From Takifugu bimaculatus (lineage: Eukaryota > Chordata > Actinopteri > Tetraodontiformes > Tetraodontidae), in assembly GCA_004026145.2 (NCBI GenBank), contig CP034979.1, positions 5,870,701-5,934,700 of the forward strand: 64,000 bases of DNA, given 5' to 3'. Under the pieces are notes generated by a model. It had not been told where the DNA came from, did no database searches, and was given only the letters and a program-made list of their open reading frames with translations. Shown here piece after piece: positions 11,648-23,000 of this stretch. The position numbers and the translations under genes were made by a program. Position 1 is the stretch's first letter; every line of letters starts with the position of its first letter.

Positions 11648-12354
11648 TGAAGCAGGTACGCGCCATGGTCTTGCATAGTGGAGACCTGAGCTGGTTCCTC
11701 GGACCAGGTTTCTTTGTCTTTCTCCCAAACGCTGCTGTGAGCGTCAGTGTCGGGGGTGAAAAAGAACTTTGCCCCCACAAAAGACCTCAAAGTGAGGAGT
11801 CAAGTTTCAGCTGTGTGTGTGTTGGAGGTGTGTGACCCGAGGTGATGAGACAGAAACAGGGAGGGGAAATGAAACTCCCGCAGGGAGAAACTGCACAAGC
11901 TTCTCCACAATCATCAGAATGTCTGTGTAGCTGCTTTAAAACATGACATCAGACTGATCTTCTCTCTGCTTATCCCACAGTTCCATGTGGCTTTACTGGA
12001 TCTTTTCTGCTCAGCTACCCTGACAGCTGGAAAAAAGTTACACACTTTAATGTGACTGAAGCTCTGATGTGATGTTTGTCCTCCTGAAACTGCACATGCC
12101 CGCAAAGATTTTACTTGTAATATGATCAAAGGGGCTTCAGAATCATTCCTCTGGTCCCCTCTCATCTCCAACGTGATACTATTTTTTTTATTTTCCTCTC
12201 CACATTATTAAACATCATGTGCGCGGGTGTTCAGTCATTAAAACACTTAAATTGAAAGTGCTTAAATCTGCTGACAGCATGCTTATATTGTTAATGGAAC
12301 CCTTCATAGGATTCAGAAGTATATACATATCGTGTCACGCGCACTTGTACCACA

Positions 12355-12360
12355 AATAAA
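12355..12360 (+). terminator. il22ra2: Possible il22ra2 polyadenylation signal
   Basis: AATAAA about 0.7 kb after the il22ra2 stop codon; a second AATAAA lies near 12435. Which one is used cannot be decided from sequence. Confidence 0.35.
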
Positions 12361-12413
12361 CCAGATAACCTGATTTTGCCTCATTCCAATAACTTGACAT
12401 TTACCGCCATCGG

Positions 12414-12426
12414 CCACTAGGGGGTC
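12414..12426 (+). promoter_or_regulatory. CTCF-like motif between il22ra2 and map3k21
   Basis: CCACTAGGGGGTC matches the CTCF core reasonably well, in the gap between the convergent il22ra2 and map3k21 genes. Motif match only. Confidence 0.35.
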
Positions 12427-12498
12427 TCGTTCGCAATAAAATTGTCAGCCAATAGCAGCAGGAAGAAATCTGCAGTCATCCACAGTTTTGATTTCAGC

Positions 12499-14009
12499 TT
12501 TATTCAAATTGTAAATAAACTTGATATTCTTGATCAAAAGGATGTGGAGAAAGAAATACTGTGATAATGACCAAAAAATAAAAATCAGTTGTGATGACAG
12601 AAGCGTTCAGAGATTTAAAGGAAGTGGCCCTACAGGAAGTTTGATGGGAGGGTGGAGGTGGAGGTCTTCCCTGCTGCAATTCATCTATAGCAGCTACTTG
12701 ACTTTTCTGGTTTTTGGTCCTGAAAACAAAAAAAAGGCCTATGTGCTGGAAGAGTTTGGTCCCACAGAGATGCCCGACCACAAACTGGAGGAAAGTGGAA
12801 TGTTTGTTCAAGGCACCTAAATCTGTTAATCACGAGCCAACGAGGTTTTGTAACTGACAAATTGCAATTACATTTTAAAGGGAATGTACAGTGAAAGAGG
12901 GTATTTACAGATTTTTTTTTTCCCAATTAGAAAAAAGGTAAAATTGCAGTTTTGAAAGCCAGGTGATGCTTTACGATTTAGAGATGTGCGCGCTTCAAAC
13001 GCCCTTTAGCCCTTCATATTAACTAATGAAGTGCCAGGATTCAGAGGTATTTTAGTTTTATAGTATTGTGCAGCTTTAAAGGTTGAGATATGATATCATC
13101 CAGCTTGGTTTAACCAACCAATGATAGAAACACCCATGACATAACAACAACACAAGGAATTTAGTCCAACATAATGAAAGTTGAAAAGTGTAATTTGTTC
13201 TTAAGATAAATTTATCTTGTGGCCAATGGTTGGGCAGCAAAGTGGCAGGACCTTCCCCTCGGGGGTGTAAAAGAGTAAAGACTCATCATCTTCAGGGCAT
13301 CCGGGGAGGAAACCCACCAGCACCATAACTCTGATCTAGTCCTGTCGCCAACACTGAGAAAACAACTTCAACGTGATACAAAAGAAGCGAGACCCCATTC
13401 ACACAACAGCGTTTTCGGGTGAAAACTCAAAGCATTTGTTCCATTTCCACTGGAACGCCTAAAACTGGAGCAAAAATGGGCTCCAGAGAGGAGGGTTTCC
13501 CCAACGTCACCGCATCCGTTTTGTGTAAATGGGGTCTGAGAATGCATATAAAGAAATATTTACAACAGGGATTTTTTTGTTCAACATTTTAAGGGTTCTC
13601 GCATGCATGATTAAAAAAAAATCTAAAAGCTTGATCACATTTATAACTGACATGGAATAAACATCCTGTCCGTCACTAAGGTAAGATCGAGTCTCTTCAT
13701 ATTAAATTACCTATAAAAATATATATATAAATAAAAAGGTGAAGGTATTGTGTTGTGAAAGCTGCAGCAGCGGTCAACGTTTAGCTGCACCGACAGAATG
13801 GGGGTGGGTTCAATGGGGGCTCTGCTCGGGCTTCAGAATCATGCTTCAGTTACTCTCTAGAACCCTGGAAACACTATGTTCTAGACCTAAAACAAACCCG
13901 GGTTCTACGTTATACAGGATAATAAGGCAGCCTGGTTCTAAACCCTCCAGGAGTTTTAGGCCACCGTCCAGCCTGGATGTTCTACAACACTCTTAGATGG
14001 AGCTCATCT
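12499..14009 (-). other. map3k21: Probable 3' untranslated region of map3k21
   Basis: AATAAA on the minus strand at 12504-12499 is a plausible polyadenylation signal for map3k21, whose stop codon is at 14012-14010. The stretch has no supported exon on either strand. It contains a small inverted-repeat element (13391-13536). Confidence 0.4.
13391..13536. mobile_element. Short MITE with terminal inverted repeats
   Basis: The left end gaccccattcacacaacagcg and the inverted right end gaccccatttacacaaaacgg match at all but a few positions. The element is about 146 bp, with no coding capacity. The GACCCC-ATTTACAC ends recall hAT-like miniature elements of fish. I could not see a clean 8-bp target duplication. 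Confidence 0.55.
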
Positions 14010-17000
14010 TCAAGACAAGAACTCCTTCTCCAGCTCAAACACTGACGGTCGTGCAGGAGAACTCTGAATGCGACAGAGTGGCACCGTGCAGTCCCGTTTC
14101 TGGCCCTCTGTGTCCATGTCCAGGAGGGAGCAGCCCTCCGAGGACAGAACCATACTCAGGTTTTGTGCCGTTCTCTCTCCAGAGTAGTGGCCCAGCGAGT
14201 AGCTCTTGTTGCGACCTCTCAACAGGGCCCAGGCGTGGGGCTTGGCCCGGAATGACACTGGTCGTGGTCTGGACAACCCCTCCCCGCCTGAGACCTTGTC
14301 TGGTGCTCTGTCCTTGTCCTGCTTCTTCTGTGTGGCTGGAGTGGGCTGACCATTGGCTGGAAACAGGTGCCAAAGTGTTAAAATACCACAAAACCTGAGA
14401 AGAAAACCAACATCTGTTTTGACACAAGATGACTCACTGTTGTGGTATTTCTTCCTGCGCAGGCGTGTTCCTGTGTTGTGGTTGGTCAGCTCCTGCATCT
14501 GACTTTGGGTTTGCATTGTGGTCCTTGTGGCATCGATGGTTGTCTTGGAGCTGAGTCCCTCCTGTACAGGCTCCTGAGCCGACCCTGACCGGCTCCGTGT
14601 GTTGACTGAGGACGACTGGGCTGACCATTCCACGGGCCGTTGTCTGAAAGACAGGCTTCAGACTGTAGGAGACACTTGGTGGAGTTACACTCTATGATGG
14701 CTGACATGGAGATCAGATTAACGGGCTGGGCGGAGCCCTGGTGGTTTGACGACGCCTCGTCTTTGCGGGAGCGACCGCCTGGCGGCGAGGTGCTGCGGCG
14801 GAATCGAGTGGCGCGCTGAAACAGGCCTTCTTTCTTCTTCTTCTCTTTCTCCTCGCGTGGTGACTCACAGTCAGTCTCCAGGGGTGATTGGGTTTTTCAG
14901 AGCCTCTCTGATGTCGTACCCGAGCACCACTGAAGCCAGCAGAGAGCCGCAGCCGTACAGCACCGAGTCGGTCTTCCGTCGAGCCGACGCCCGCTTCAGG
15001 CTGTTGGTGGGGGTGTGCTGAGGTGTGGTGGAGGTCGATGAGGTGGACGTGGTGGTCGAGGGGTCGTCTGTTATCTCCGATTGGCCGCCCTGACCTCCTG
15101 CGCCGACCCCGCAGTCTCCCGCTCCCCCGGGGCTCTGAGGCTCGTCCCTCCACAGAGGTAGATCGATGTACACCTGGTTGGGGAACTTGAGCTGCTTTGG
15201 CTTGGAGCTGCTGTCAGGACTTTCCTGGGACACAGTCTCATCTTTACCGGCACTTGCTGAAAGACAAAATGGGGAAATCTAAAATGAAGCCTCCTCTTAT
15301 CAAATATCAACAATTACCGGTCAAAAGTGTTGCAATGATTTAAAATTTCACCTTGTTCTGCAAACAGGGCAGCGAGGGGAACAGATTTCTGTGACTTGAC
15401 CAGGCTGGTGGACCAGGGGTTACTGCCGTCCGACAGAGGACGAACTCTGAAAATAAAAACGTGATACTGAGCTTCAGAAGAGTCAGTTCTACTCAGCGAC
15501 TGATTAGAGATAAAGTCTACCTCTCTACAGCAGCGGGCCTCTCTTTAGTCTGCACTGAACTGGGTCCCCAGGTCCTTCCCTTCTTCTTTATTCCTTTCTT
15601 CACGTCGTCAAACTCCTCTGGCCTGTAGAGGGAGCTGCGGCCCCACGTGCGGTTGCTCTCGTCCTGAGTGACTGTTAATGAAGAACTCGATCTCAAACCA
15701 CTGCAGTGATAGGATTTGTGTGCTGCAAGTGAGCCGCATTATTGGCAGCATATCTGTGAGAGTCCGGCTGTAATCTTTCATTAGGTCAGACAGAATAAGA
15801 ACACGTTCAGCTGGTTTCTGTTCCCTACAGGTTGGAAGCCCACCAGTCTGCTCTGATAATAGAGACATTTTCATTTCATTAGGAAAAGTTAAAAATGAAG
15901 TCTTACTGACATTAACGGAGTCTGTTGGAGGAATGTTAAGTCACAACCTATAGATCAACAACCCCACGAACAGAAACACAGGTGTGGAGCAGCCCAGAGG
16001 TGCAGACGAGTCAGGATCAGGACGATGTCAGAACCTGGCAATACGGATGGACAAACCCAAAGTCTTGCCCAAAATCTGTGAATACTGTTGCAAAACAACC
16101 AACTGGGCCTTGATGGTTGTCCCTTAAAGCACCAGTGTCTCTAGTGCGACCTGACATCCAGCAGCACCAGGGTAGCCATAGCTCACCTTTACTGTTGTGC
16201 CAGCTGTTGGCTGACCTGTTCACTGATCAGGTCACTGGTCTGGCCTTAATTACGCGCACATTTGGATCAAATATTCTGCATGTCATGTTTATATTGTATT
16301 TTGCCCAGAGAAAAGTAAAATCGACATGTATTTCAAACGGCTTTTTTGAAAAATCAACTACAAATTTCTTTCTCAGCAGTGAATAGACGGTCCAAGTCTG
16401 GGTGTGAGAGCCTGGGCGCTCCTCACTCACAACTACGGGACCACTGGGTTGCTGCCGTCAGACAATAGGCTCATGTTGACATTGTAAATCGGTTAAGGCC
16501 TCTCAGAAGCAAGACCAGGCTTCAATCTTATATCTCAAATAGCATCTGAAGGACTAAAGGAAACAAAGGTCTTCAACTTTAACCTGCATTTCTATACAGT
16601 AAAGCCCTATTTGTTAACAGTTGATTCAAGTTGAGGTAACATTAAAGGCTTTTGATGGCCTTAAATATAACTATGGTGATACATTTATTCTCTTTTGATC
16701 CAACTCTCACAATTAAATTTCTTAGGTTGTTGCATTATTACTTGACTCCCTGCATCCGTCCAGTCACCAGAGCGTAAGTCTGCAACCATCTTTGTCAGGC
16801 ATCACGTCGGGATCCACTGGGAAATACTTTCATAGGAATTCATAGTTATTGCAGAGTCACTGGTGCACGACTAACAGAGTTCTACTGTTCAAACAACTGT
16901 CTGACGGCTTCTGTTCGGGGGCTTTGGCTTAGCTCATCACTGTAAACAATATTGTCCCAGCGTTCCCAGTTTTTAAATTCTCAGACAATGTGATGAAGTA

Positions 17001-20000
17001 TATACTGACAGAGGAGGAAGAGAACGGCAGACCTCACATGCCAAATATTTCAATATGAAAAACTGCGGACATACGCTGGATGGCTCTCAGGCGGGGAATG
17101 AGGGTGGGACTACTGGGAGGAGAGGAGCTGTTGCTGTGGAGGCTTCGTCTCTTGTCCATGGAGGGTGAAGCCTGAACTGTGATCTTATGCTGGAAGTCTG
17201 CAGAGCGAAATGTGCAGATGGGTTAGAAAATGATGGCAACCTCAGATCTGTCAGAGACTTTAAAACACGTTTCCCTGACGACAGGTTCAACAGTACAAAT
17301 GTATCACTAGAAGGCAGAAGCTCTTCATTGCGCTTAGGTGCTATCTCTCACCGGAGGGCAGGCTGATGCGGTTTCCATCCTTGAGTTTAAGTCGCGAACG
17401 TTTGAATTTGCCTTTCCTCTTCTTCACGTTAGGCTTGTCTTTGTTGAGCTGAAAAATGAGGATGTTGAGCTCCCGCTCCAGCACGTCGATCTCGCGCTCA
17501 GCCAGCTGCTGCTCCCGCCGCTTCAGCAGCTCCTCCTGTGACTTCTGCTGCAGGGCAGCGCGCGTGAGCTCCTCTTCTCTGGAACGAAGCTCCTGGAAGA
17601 AGCAGGTTCATAGACATAATTCAATCGCGTTGACAAACCACAATACAGCAGATGCTGACTCTACAATAATGCCACTGCAGAAAATATTGACCAAAGCCCT
17701 GAACACAGGTAAGGTCCTGCTCATAGGTACCAGAACTGGGGTGTTTTCTGGGTCTAAACATTAATAACATACAGAAGACCAGCTGGTGAAATGTATCCAG
17801 GGTCAACTCAGATATTCATATAGTAAACATAAACATGATAAACACTCTCTAAACATTCTATCGACCGTCAGCAGTGTCCTGTAGTATCTTTAGTACTTCA
17901 GAGGACAAATTGTAGTTTACCCCCCCCCCTCAATTTTCTCACATTCACAGCATCGTAATTAGGATCTGAACTGGATGACGTCCGCAAAGCTGCTTTACGG
18001 TCAAGCTCCTTCAGCCACTCACTGAGAAACAGAAAAGGGTGGGACCTTGGCATGCAAGAAATCCTGTTTCATTTATTAATTTTTCCATTAAGTTTACATT
18101 CTAAATGTTTTATAGCCTAAAATAAAATGGTTAAAACTGAAAACAGACATCAGTTTGCGGACATCTTTCAGCAGGGAGCACCGGTCTCTGCCTCACGCAC
18201 TGATTCAACAGATTGTATAAACTCTAATTAATCCTCTCGTTAAGACAGCAGTGGGAGACTTTTACAAGCAGCAGATTAAAGTCTTAACGGGGGCTAAAGT
18301 ACCCTCAATAATAATGTTTGGGTAAATGTGTGATTAATCAGGAAGAAATCAATAATGTTTGCATGTGAATGCTGAACTTTTACATGTATGAAAATGTGTG
18401 GGAGCATGGACAACATACAGGCTGCATACAGGACAAACCTCTGCAGCCCCCCACTCACTCTTACCTTCTCTTTGGTCCTGAGCTCGTCAAACATTTCCTG
18501 GATCTCCACACGCCAGTCGTCCTGCATGCTGTGGAAAGAGTCCTGGGGCATGGTGGCCATCACCGCCTCCTCAATGGCTGACAACTGCTCCAGGATGCAG
18601 GAAAAAGATGGACGCACATGGGGGTCCTGGTCCCAACACTCTGGAGACACATATAAGAGCATGAAGCCCCTCTGACAGATTGACCGAACCAAACATTTAC
18701 TTTGGCATCTGTGTGACTTTACCCTCCATGAGCTTGGCAAAAGGTTCGGGGCAGGTGGAGGGGATTGGTAGGGTTAATTTATTGACAGCCACACCATAAG
18801 CTACAGCCAGACCGTCTATCCCACGATACGGCACCTCCCCAGTTAGCAACTCCCACAGCAGGACACCATAGCTGGAGGGTGGAATGAATGGAAAGAGAGA
18901 AACAGGAAACAATATATTTTAAAAGTGTTTTTAGGCAAACATGACAAATGGGATGTTTTGTTCTGGGCTTTCATTGTACCCCCAGACGTCGCTGCCTTTG
19001 GAGAAGAGAGATGACTTGATGACTTCAGGAGCCATCCAGGAGTAGGTGCCTGCAGCTGACATTTTGGTGGTTTTGTGCCACTCCCTGGCCAGCCCAAAAT
19101 CTGTGATCTTCAAGGTCTTCCTGCCAATGTCGTCATTCTCAATCTTTTCAAGTAACAAAACTGAAGAGAGACATGAAAGGTTGCACGTTAGAGAAAACAA
19201 GAGGTAAATCAATAAAAAAAACTGCTGAAAGTGTGTCAATAATGGATGGGTATTTAACAGAAGAGTGAAAGAAAAGAGAGGATATACAGAAAAAGGGTTG
19301 AGGAAAGACAAACATGAAAGTAAAGGGACGATAGTTGATAGTCAGCAGGGCCAAGAGAGGTATGCAGGTCATTTATTACTATAGAAACAGAAGGCTGACA
19401 GCACCACAAAGAGCCTGTCCTCCGGTCCTAAAACTGTTTAATACATTAAAGACAACCAGAAACCTCCACACCAGCCTGTAACCCAACACCTGACCCCAGA
19501 GCCCGGCCACAGCCCACCGACCTACGGAGACCTTCCAGTGCTTTCGAGTGGTTTAGAAACTCAAGTAAAATCCTGAAAATACGTAGGAGGTCCATTTGAC
19601 AAAGCAGACAACATCGGGTTTAGAGTATTTGTAATACAAACAGCAGATGAAACAGAAAAGATTCACCAGATCACTTTGTACCAATCGGCCAAGTTCTCTT
19701 CACATTAAAAACTGTCCCATGCGGTTATTTACACACAGTAAATGACTGCAGGTCCAAAGCAAACAGATGCTTTCAGCTGTTGGTTCAGGTTCAGCTGAGA
19801 CACAAAGTCAAGGCTTTATGTGGATTCAAACTCGCAACACTTCATTTTTGGCACATAAACAATCACTGCCTTATCACTCACGACCTTGGACTTACTCCTA
19901 CACACACACACACACACCCCTACAGGATAATGCATTACCACAAAGACCACAGAAACTGGTGTTTACAGAATTAAAGCTAAACTAAACCACTTTTCCTCTC

Positions 20001-23000
20001 GCTTATGGTCTGTATATCATCCCTGCAGTACGAATTAGGCCTGACATACTCTACACATCACAACAGATATCATTATTATATCAAGTGCAAATCAATCTGC
20101 ATTTCAATGCAATGTACATTCACCTGCTGCAGAAACTACTGTACAGAAACTCAGGGATACGTTACAGGCAACTTTAGAGATTCATTTTGTTTTATTTTCT
20201 ATCTTTTTTAACTATAGAATACATTTATAATTCCGAACTCAATATTTTATGCTGTTATATTCCCAGTAACTCCAGTGGTTGGTCCATGACAGGGGTACTG
20301 GTGCCATTACTGGCCTGGGGGCAGCAGATACTCTACAGAGAGCAACAATAGGAATTCCATTACAAACAGGTTCCATAAAGCTGATACACTGCTGCTTCCT
20401 GCTGCCTTTTAGTGATTCCACAGATTCCTCCCAGCAGACTCTACAGGTTCCCCACAGGTTACTATCAACTGGGAAAACAGTGGATGAAAAAAACAAACAT
20501 ATTTTCTAGGTGGCTACATGATACTGACAGGTCCATCCTTCAGAATTGTTCTGATAAAACAGCTATTTGCCTACTTCTGTGCTATAAATGTTACAACATG
20601 AAACGGTGTTGCAACAAAGTGTGGGTGTGTGTAGGTGTCAGGCTGAATAAGTTTAGACAAAATTGAGATAACAGCAATAAATGAGAAAAAACTGGAAAAG
20701 GGTTGGTTTGCAGTACAATGAGCCGGAAGCTGTAGCACATATAATTTTTTTACATTTGTTTACCATTTCACAGATGATGCACCTCTTTTTAATTTTTCCA
20801 CATGACCTTTTGACCTTCCTCTCTTTCATTTTGTAATCTACAGAACATTTATGATACTATGTAAATAGTGTGAATGGAAGCATATACTGAGTGCTGATTT
20901 TTGATGGTTGTAATTTAAGAAAAAAAACCAAACAGCATATTTGGAATGCTGCTAATGGAAATGCTAACTACGTTTATATAGCACTACCTCCTAATGTCAG
21001 TGACACTTATAACAGCTTAGAAATCAGGGTTAACGTGTTATGTGTGCCCCTGTTGCCTTCACCCAGTCTGGATTTCTCACTCTTTTGAAAAGAAGAAGTT
21101 TTGAAGCAGACAACAGTGCAGCGCAACTGGAGATGAATATCGCTCTGGGGCAGACCCCACCCTCCGTCCAACCCCCCCTTCCTTTAAATCCCCTTTCCAA
21201 AAGTGGATCTGCAGGCAGACCCATCCTTCACGGTATAACAGTGGGAAGATCAGACATGATGCAGCTGCCTTCAAAGATGGTCCCACGCTTCTTACCGTTG
21301 CTTTCTCTCCCTCGAGGTATAAAGAAAAAAGAACTGAGGGTAAACTTTTTTAAAGTTAAAAAAAACCACAAAAGACTAACATTTCTAAAGCATTTTTGGA
21401 AAAGTTGTGGGATTTACCACAGTGGAGCTGCAGATTTAAGCTTCTGCTTAAATAAAATGGACTATTTTTCTCAAAAGACTTAATAACCTGCGTGATTCCT
21501 ACAGCACCAAGTGTGTGTTTTGCTAATAACAGTGTCACAGGAGGAATTGATGCAGTCCGGTTCACTTCTATGAGATTTCCTGTAGTAAACAGACAACAGC
21601 TCGATCTCTCCCCACTGAAATGAAGGCGACCTCAGGCTTTGTACTGGGTGGAAAAGGGATCGGGGCCAAATCCATCTACCCTGCTCAAGTCTCTTCTTCT
21701 TTGTTTGCTGAATGAAGTGATAAGGAGTCCAATTAAAACATGGCAGATGGTTAAGGAGTGCAGTTTTACAGTATTAACATTTATCAGAGAGCCTGGGATC
21801 CACACAGGCCGATTCAGGAGCAGCTCTTCTCAGCTGTGAACCTTTTTCCTTTTCACCCTGCCCTGCAACAATAGGTGCAGTCAGGGAGAGGTCATAAAAA
21901 ACAGAGTGAAAGCATCTCCACTCCTCCTCTCTCCCCTCTGCCCATTCTCTTGTCAGGAAAAAAGACAAGCAGTAACTGTCTGTGTGTCACCGGGGGTATT
22001 TGTGGAGAGCCTGAGAAAAGCTGCCCTGCAAGACCAAGTCGAGCTTTGTTAACTCTTCCTCTGTGAAAAGAACAAGACAACAAACAAATTACAGGAAAAA
22101 TGATTCTCTCGTTCTTCATGAGAATCAGAACAGCACTGACAGGGAAAATGCTGTTGTTTGTTCCTCAAACGGAGTTTCAGTTGTGTTGGAACATACATTC
22201 CTGTCATACGTCTCGCACCATCCTGTGAAACTGTGAAGCAGACAGGAGCTGAGCGCTGGCTCACACCCAGGTTTCAGTGGGAGTTCCTTCACTCATCTTC
22301 AGTTAACTGATGCTAAGCCTGAGACGCATGTTAGTGTCGGGCTGAAGGAGTTCAAATGTAAAAACCTAAAGGCCCAGAGAGGATGTGAATCACGTCTGCA
22401 GTTTTCTGGACACGTTTCCAGAAGTTAGCCTACAGGCTGTAGGCTCTGACTCGATTTCCAGCAGAAAACTAGCTGCTGTGACAGCAGGTAGAGATACTGA
22501 GATCACTGAGCTGGACAAACTGAAAGACAGAAAACACTGTCTGCTTAGAGCCAACCCCCGTGCATCCAACAAAACACAGTGTATTTATGTATAGAACTAC
22601 GACACTGGTTTTGTTGGGGGTGAAAACTGTTGCAAAACTCTGCCATGAAAGGCAAGTTGTTTTAACTCAGCATTCGCTGAGTTAAGTGTTTGTTGAGCTG
22701 TTTGTTGAGCTTAAAAACTCAGTCAAAATGAGCAAATGTATAGTTTTTAAGTGGACGCACACTTTAGCTATAGGAACAATGATAGCTATAATTTCAGTTA
22801 TCTTTTAAAGTTTAAAATGCCTCAAAAAGGTAGACATGGAGCATAATAAAGTGCATGTGGGAGCAAAGAGGAACAAAGAAGGGAAGGTAAGTAAGGGAAA
22901 CTAAGAAGGGAAACCCCCTCAGTACCGCTGCTCTCTGGGAGATTAAATATGAACGGAACAAAACAAAACGAGGGCTTTGAGACCCTCCGAGTCCTCGCCA

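Noticed and set aside
14713..15153. Arginine-rich 146-codon minus-strand frame
   Set aside because: Its upstream part is a shadow frame of map3k21 exon 9; no MLK similarity there.
20239..20509. Overlapping open frames on both strands in map3k21 intron 1
   Set aside because: No recognisable protein, no splice context, and both strands open by chance.
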